A DNA stretch of 64,000 bases, from contig NZ_RHHV01000010.1 in assembly GCF_003710905.1 (NCBI RefSeq), positions 1-64,000 of the forward strand, read 5' to 3'. The notes beneath the pieces are model-generated. The model was given only the letters and a program-made list of their open reading frames with translations, was not told the origin of the DNA and did no database searches. Below are positions 60,682 to 64,000 of this stretch, one piece after another (the stretch's first letter is position 1; the number at the start of each line of letters is the position of its first letter). The position numbers were made by a program, and so were the translations under genes. The stretch comes from Brevibacillus parabrevis (GTDB lineage Bacteria > Bacillota > Bacilli > Brevibacillales > Brevibacillaceae).

Positions 60682-60996
60682 TCAGGACACAAGCTTCAAG
60701 CCAGTCACGCCGACGATAATCAGGAGCAAACTGGCGATACGGGCCACGCTTCGCGATTCGCCGAAGAAAATCATATTGAGCAAAACAGCGCCCGCCGTAC
60801 CGATCCCGATCCAGACGGCATAGGCCACGCTCAGTTGCAGGTAGTTGAACGCCTGGTACAGAAAAGCGAAGGACAGGGCGAACCCGCCTGCAAACAAAGC
60901 GGTATGGAGCGCGTTCTTCTTTTGACTGAACAGCTTCAAGCCTACCACTCCGACGATTTCACAACTAGCAGCGAGAAAGACAAACAGCCAACCCAT
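60682..60996 (-). CDS. SMR transporter subunit (YvdR-like)
   Basis: A 104-residue four-helix small multidrug resistance protein. The essential membrane glutamate is at residue 13 (AASCEIVGVVGLKLF), and AYAVWIGIGTAGAVLLNMIFFGE (about residues 58-80) is the conserved helix 3 region. It starts at the last base of the stop codon of its partner (TAATG), so the two are co-translated and probably form a heterodimer. The TetR-SMR-SMR layout mirrors yvdT-yvdS-yvdR of B. subtilis. Substrate not known; guanidinium-type and quaternary ammonium compounds are usual for the family. Confidence 0.9.
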   Translation of the reverse strand: MGWLFVFLAASCEIVGVVGLKLFSQKKNALHTALFAGGFALSFAFLYQAFNYLQLSVAYAVWIGIGTAGAVLLNMIFFGESRSVARIASLLLIIVGVTGLKLVS

Positions 60997-61334
60997 TATT
61001 GATGCACCTCTTTTTCTCCTCGATTGTCAGCCAGCTTCAAGCCGATGACTCCCAGCACGAGCAGCGCGATGAAGAGCAGTTTCAGCACGTTCATGCTGCC
61101 GCCGAACAAAAAGAAGTCCATGAGCACGGTTCCGACAGAGCCAGCGCCTGCAAAGATCGCGTATACGGTACCTGTCGGCAAGCCTTCACACGACTTGGTC
61201 AAAAAGTAGAAGTCGACAATAATCACGGCCACCAGCAGTGCCCACTGCCACAAAAACTGGGCGGTACTGAAGCCGTACACCCAGACCATTTCCAGCAAAC
61301 ACGTCATCATCACATACATCCAGTATTTTCTCAT
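60996..61334 (-). CDS. SMR transporter subunit (YvdS-like)
   Basis: A 112-residue four-helix SMR protein with its glutamate at residue 15 (CLLEMVWVYGFS), and helix 3 as GTVYAIFAGAGSVGTVLMDFFLFGG. It is the first of the two SMR genes, behind a GAGGTG site. A 25-bp operator lies 17 bases upstream of its start codon. Paired SMR genes with different loop charges usually form antiparallel heterodimers. It carries a longer polar C-terminus (DNRGEKEVHQ) than its partner. Confidence 0.9.
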   Translation of the reverse strand: MRKYWMYVMMTCLLEMVWVYGFSTAQFLWQWALLVAVIIVDFYFLTKSCEGLPTGTVYAIFAGAGSVGTVLMDFFLFGGSMNVLKLLFIALLVLGVIGLKLADNRGEKEVHQ

Positions 61335-61350
61335 CTTCTATACACCTCGA

Positions 61351-61375
61351 AAAATGAATGATATTCAGTCATTTT
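61351..61375. promoter_or_regulatory. Predicted TetR operator before the SMR genes
   Basis: An imperfect 25-bp palindrome with outer arms AAAATGA and TCATTTT and core ATGATATTCAG. Read on the minus strand, it differs from the operator at 61985-62009 by one base. Confidence 0.7.
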
Positions 61376-61395
61376 CCCTCAAAAGAAAACATACT

Positions 61396-61965
61396 TTACG
61401 GCCGCAAAGCATGTTCCAGGAGGGTCAGCAATTCAGCTTTTTGTTTGGCCTCGTTATCAGCGTCGTACCCCGCGTACAGGTAGACTTGCTCGGCCGCAGA
61501 CTCGATCAGTCCGATCAGCAGCTTCGCGGCAAGAGCCGGATTCAGCGTGTCGCGGACAAGCTTGCGCTTTTTGTCCGCTTCCAGCATGGAAGCCACCAGA
61601 TCGTACAGGGGAGTGTAGATCGTCTCCCACTGGCTGATGTGTTCCGTCGTAGACAGGCCCGCGTAAATTAGGACGGAAACGTCGCGGTATTCAGCGGTAA
61701 CCTGGAAAATGGCATCTACGAGTTGGCTCAGCTGCTCTTGCAAGGGAGCTTCGGGAGCAATCGCCGCCTCGATCTTTTTCATGAATTGCACGACCATCTG
61801 CTCGGCGATGGCAGGCATGACAGACAGTTTGGAAGGGAAGTAAAGATAAAACGTTCCATGCGCGATGCCCGCTTTTTGGGCAATGTCGGCGATCTTGGTT
61901 TTTTCGATGCCTTTTTCCTTGAACGCTTCGATGGACGCTTGAATGATCTTTTCCTTTTTATCCAT
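61396..61965 (-). CDS. TetR-family regulator of the SMR pair (YvdT-like)
   Basis: A 189-residue TetR repressor with helix-turn-helix KIIQASIEAFKEKGIEKTKIADIAQKAGIAHGTFYLYFPSKL at about residues 5-46. The rest is helical ligand domain with several tyrosines. It precedes the SMR genes on the minus strand, and nearly identical 25-bp operators lie before its own gene and before the SMR pair. This suggests that it controls both its own level and the pump. A -35/-10 pair lies upstream at 62005-62034. Confidence 0.9.
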   Translation of the reverse strand: MDKKEKIIQASIEAFKEKGIEKTKIADIAQKAGIAHGTFYLYFPSKLSVMPAIAEQMVVQFMKKIEAAIAPEAPLQEQLSQLVDAIFQVTAEYRDVSVLIYAGLSTTEHISQWETIYTPLYDLVASMLEADKKRKLVRDTLNPALAAKLLIGLIESAAEQVYLYAGYDADNEAKQKAELLTLLEHALRP

Positions 61966-61984
61966 GAGTCCGACTCTCCAATCG

Positions 61985-62009
61985 AAAATGACTGATTATC
62001 ATTCATTTT
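61985..62009. promoter_or_regulatory. Predicted TetR operator before its own gene
   Basis: A 25-bp palindrome with arms AAAATGA and TCATTTT and core CTGATTATCAT. Its end overlaps the minus-strand -10 element, so binding would block the promoter. Confidence 0.7.
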
Positions 62010-62034
62010 AGCGGAAGTGCTTTTTGAAAGTCAA
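62005..62034 (-). promoter_or_regulatory. Sigma-A promoter of the TetR-SMR operon
   Basis: On the minus strand: TTGACT, an 18-base spacer, TAAAAT. The -10 falls on the edge of the operator. Confidence 0.65.
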
Positions 62035-62286
62035 GTATCTGAAAACAGATAATCGGGAGAAAGAACCTAATCATAAAGAAGTAAGCTACTCTCTAATTTT
62101 CAATATTAGTTAAGTATTTGATGAAACAAAATTTTAAAAAAGGGCGTCAACTAATTTAGAAGGAGTATTTAAATCTGGGAAAAGATTGAAAAATACAAAA
62201 TTAATATTTTTATTGATTTGATGCTAAATTGACAATAAAATTTACATATAAAACCATTTTTGTAACAATAAGAGGTGTGAAGTCTA

Positions 62287-62676
62287 ATGAAAAAGATAGC
62301 AGCTTGGGTATTGAGTTTAGTTTTTATTTTCTCAGCTACTTCAGCTTTTGCTTCGTGGGGAAGTGACACTAGAACAAAGTGTGGAAAGACAGGTGGATAC
62401 CCAGAATTTTATTGCAAGGGAATAACTGACTCTGAAGACGATGATTTGTGGGGGAAATCATATATTGAAGTTTATCGTGATGGGAAATATATTGACAATG
62501 ACTCTTCAGCGAAAGTTAGCATGAAATATGGAAACGAAGCTGAGGCAATGGTTGAAGCAGCGAAATCTTCCAAAGGTGATAACTTTATCGAAGGATATAC
62601 CACGCATAAATGGTATAGATCTAAAACTGAAGGAGCATTCGATCAACTTGACACTCGGGATTACTATCCGCATTAA
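62287..62676 (+). CDS. Small secreted protein of unknown function, 1
   Basis: A 129-residue protein with a classic signal peptide (MKKIAAWVLSLVFIFSATSAFA, predicted cut after AFA). The mature part has about 107 residues with two cysteines (TKCGK and EFYCKG) that could form a disulfide, and is rich in acidic and aromatic residues (DSEDDDLWGKSYIEVYRDGKY, ending DYYPH). No family was recognised. AGAGGTG precedes ATG 62287. The DNA is far more AT-rich than the flanking genes. It lies 30 bases before another exported protein gene, so the two probably share a transcript. Confidence 0.72.
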   Translation: MKKIAAWVLSLVFIFSATSAFASWGSDTRTKCGKTGGYPEFYCKGITDSEDDDLWGKSYIEVYRDGKYIDNDSSAKVSMKYGNEAEAMVEAAKSSKGDNFIEGYTTHKWYRSKTEGAFDQLDTRDYYPH

Positions 62677-62706
62677 TAAAATTTTGAAAAAAGGTGATGA
62701 TACGAA

Positions 62707-63219
62707 ATGAAAAGAAAAGCAATTGTTTCTTTGTTAGTTGTGGCGGGGATTGCTGGCGCTCTTGGATCTTTTGCTCTGGCTGGTGAAAAAGCTACTCCCA
62801 GCAAGCCGCAAAAATTTGTAGCTGCAGAAAGCACCCGACCTGCTGAATTGAATGAAAAACTTCAGAAATCATGGGAAGTATCGATTAACAAGTTTGATAT
62901 TGATACCGACCAATATACTGCTTACGATTATTTCGATAGAAAAGTCATTTTAGAGCAATTACCGGCAGAAGAGAGAATGAGTTACTCTGATGCTATTCTC
63001 CAAGCTGTTAACAGTGTGCGAAAAGAAGGCGACTTGATGCCCATGCTTCTAGTTAAAGATGATTTAAGCGAAACGATTATCGTCTTTCAACGAAATGATG
63101 GAACGGGAACTTCTGTTGAATTAGTCTTGAAAGAGCAGGACAGCAATAAAAATAAAAGCCTGAGGTCAGAAAGTGAACAGCAGCGATCTTGGGCTTTAAC
63201 ATCTGTGGAGGAAAAGTAG
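62707..63219 (+). CDS. Small secreted protein of unknown function, 2
   Basis: A 170-residue protein with an N-terminal signal peptide (KRKAIVSLLVVAGIAGALGSFALA, possible cut after ALA). The mature part is polar and cysteine-free, with a central region DTDQYTAYDYFDRKVILEQLPAEERMSYSDAILQAVNSVRKEG and a low-complexity charged C-terminus (KEQDSNKNKSLRSESEQQ). No family recognised. AAAGGTGAT precedes ATG 62707. It shares the low GC content of the upstream gene, and a terminator follows, so the pair forms a small AT-rich unit. Confidence 0.7.
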   Translation: MKRKAIVSLLVVAGIAGALGSFALAGEKATPSKPQKFVAAESTRPAELNEKLQKSWEVSINKFDIDTDQYTAYDYFDRKVILEQLPAEERMSYSDAILQAVNSVRKEGDLMPMLLVKDDLSETIIVFQRNDGTGTSVELVLKEQDSNKNKSLRSESEQQRSWALTSVEEK

Positions 63220-63273
63220 ACCAGAATCCTCAATAAAGGAACGTTTAAGCCACAGCAATAGCCTTAATCCAAT

Positions 63274-63322
63274 CAAAAGCTGATCCATTACAGTAGCTTT
63301 TTACTGAGGATCAGCTTTTTTA
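63274..63322. terminator. Bidirectional terminator before the LysR gene
   Basis: AAAAGCTGATCC pairs with GGATCAGCTTTT around ATTACAGTAGCTTTTTACTGA. A-rich and T-rich flanks allow use on both strands. Confidence 0.82.
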
Positions 63323-64000
63323 TTTGAAACGGCGCCCTTCCCCAATACCATCTCCAAAAACCGCTCCACCACAGGACGATGGCTGCTTTCCCCTGCACGC
63401 GTGCAGATGTAGACCGGGCGCTTGATCTCGACGCCGGGCACGGTTACGCGCCCGATTTCGTTGCGCTCGACCATTTCCTCGACAGCAAGCGCCGGGGCCA
63501 GCATCGTTCCGTACCCTGCACGTACAGATTGGATCGACTCGATCAGTCCGTGGTATTGCAGCCCGACCCGCGGGCGTCTGACGCCGTGCTCGCGGCAGAG
63601 GGAGAACAGCCATTCGCGCGTGGAACTGCCTTGTTCGCGGAGCAAAAAAGGTTCCTGGACGAGCTGCTCGATGCTGATTTCTTTGCCTGCCAACGGATGG
63701 GCTGCGGGGAGGATGAACCAGTAGAGCACATCTGTCATGTGGACGCGATCGATGGGCAGATCATCCTCCCACGCTTCTTTGATGACGATGGCGAGGTCGA
63801 CCTGGCAGCTCAGCAGTAGCTCAATCGATTGCAGCGAATTGCGGGTGCGGATTTCCACGTCGACATGCTCGTAGTGCTGTTTAAATTCAGCCAGCCACTT
63901 CGGGACGAGGTAGTTCGAGGGCAAGTAGGTGGAAGCGATGCGCAGCTTGCCTTTTTCGCCCTGTCTGATCTCGGCCAGCTGGGATTCGATTTCCCGTTCC
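63301..64000 (-). CDS. LysR-type transcriptional regulator, cut by the window end
   Basis: The C-terminal 230 or so residues of a LysR-type regulator are visible. The frame stays open to the window edge, reading EREIESQLAEIRQGEKGKLRIAS before YLPSNYLVPKWLAEF, so the N-terminal helix-turn-helix lies outside. The effector-binding domain carries EIRTRNSLQSIELLLSCQVDLAIV, HPLAGKEISIEQLVQEPFLLREQGSSTRE and GYGTMLAPALAVEEM. This is the type that binds a small molecule between two lobes. A TTG at 63924 could mimic a start, but the upstream sequence is clearly part of the same protein. Target genes are not in view. Confidence 0.85.
   Translation of the reverse strand, partial: EREIESQLAEIRQGEKGKLRIASTYLPSNYLVPKWLAEFKQHYEHVDVEIRTRNSLQSIELLLSCQVDLAIVIKEAWEDDLPIDRVHMTDVLYWFILPAAHPLAGKEISIEQLVQEPFLLREQGSSTREWLFSLCREHGVRRPRVGLQYHGLIESIQSVRAGYGTMLAPALAVEEMVERNEIGRVTVPGVEIKRPVYICTRAGESSHRPVVERFLEMVLGKGAVSNKKADPQ

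Noticed and set aside
62159-62234. A strong GAAGGAG followed by about 20 open codons, and a lone TTGACA at 62229-62234.
   Set aside because: The open frame has no ATG, GTG or TTG at the right distance, and TTGACA has no -10 at 16-18 bases. It may be a remnant, but there is too little to call a gene.
1-64000. CRISPR arrays, rRNA or tRNA genes, insertion sequences, attachment sites, prophage.
   Set aside because: No regularly spaced repeats, no transposase or integrase reading frames, and no recognisable rRNA or tRNA sequence were found by reading both strands.

Overview
The window looks like chromosome from a Gram-positive, spore-forming, aerobic Bacillota member, most likely Brevibacillus or a close relative. 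The basis is inference: GerA/GerC germinant-receptor genes, EcsAB, a caa3-type cytochrome oxidase with a cytochrome c domain fused to subunit II, addBA/sbcDC, strong AGGAGG ribosome binding sites, many GTG/TTG starts and fairly GC-rich coding DNA. I see no rRNA, tRNA, CRISPR array, insertion sequence or phage module.

Layout. 0-2 kb: ecsAB on the minus strand. 2.1-6.9 kb: two small envelope proteins, then a germination operon (gerA, gerC, a two-TM 'D'-type small gene, a DUF2512 gene) with no gerB. 6.8-7.3 kb: a broken short-chain dehydrogenase. 7.6-11.5 kb: ctaCDEF, the structural subunits of the caa3 oxidase, closed by two tandem terminators. 11.8-32.4 kb: a large phenylacetate (paa) catabolic region. 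32.6-36.1 kb: the oxidase assembly genes ctaG, ctaM, ctaB and ctaA. 36.1-37 kb: an unknown exported protein. 37-49.2 kb: sbcD-sbcC-addB-addA for recombination and repair. 49.4-55.5 kb: a DinB-fold protein, an amino-acid permease, a DUF402 protein, a tiny ORF, a second UMP-kinase-like gene and topB. 55.7-59.5 kb: a HlyD lipoprotein / ABC-2 efflux operon with its own TetR regulator. 59.6-60.5 kb: purU. 60.7-62 kb: a TetR-controlled pair of SMR transporters. 62-63.3 kb: an AT-rich patch with two unknown exported proteins. The window ends in a LysR-type regulator cut by the edge.

The paa region forms three or four transcription units. Unit 1 (11.8-21.4 kb) carries an EthD-like protein, two hotdog thioesterases, three crotonase-fold enzymes, PaaK, a two-gene PaaH, two thiolases and a FlK-like thioesterase. 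Unit 2 is the repressor gene paaX. Unit 3 is a branched-chain-amino-acid-type ABC transporter (livHMGF plus a binding lipoprotein) with a soluble chemoreceptor. Unit 4 is paaABCD with a stand-alone aldehyde dehydrogenase. Together these can take up phenylacetate, activate it to the CoA ester, epoxidise and isomerise the ring, and beta-oxidise the product to acetyl-CoA and succinyl-CoA. paaE and the ring-hydrolysing half of PaaZ are not present in the window.

The most striking signal is a shared 21-bp palindrome, ATAACGT-N7-ACGTTAT. It lies at or just downstream of good sigma-A promoters in front of units 1, 2 and 4, with identical promoter geometry at two of them. I propose it as the PaaX operator. 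Also notable are two nearly identical 25-bp operators around the SMR/TetR locus, paired palindromes before the efflux operon, the insertion of the whole paa region between the oxidase structural and assembly genes, and the solitary divergent UMP kinase paralogue.
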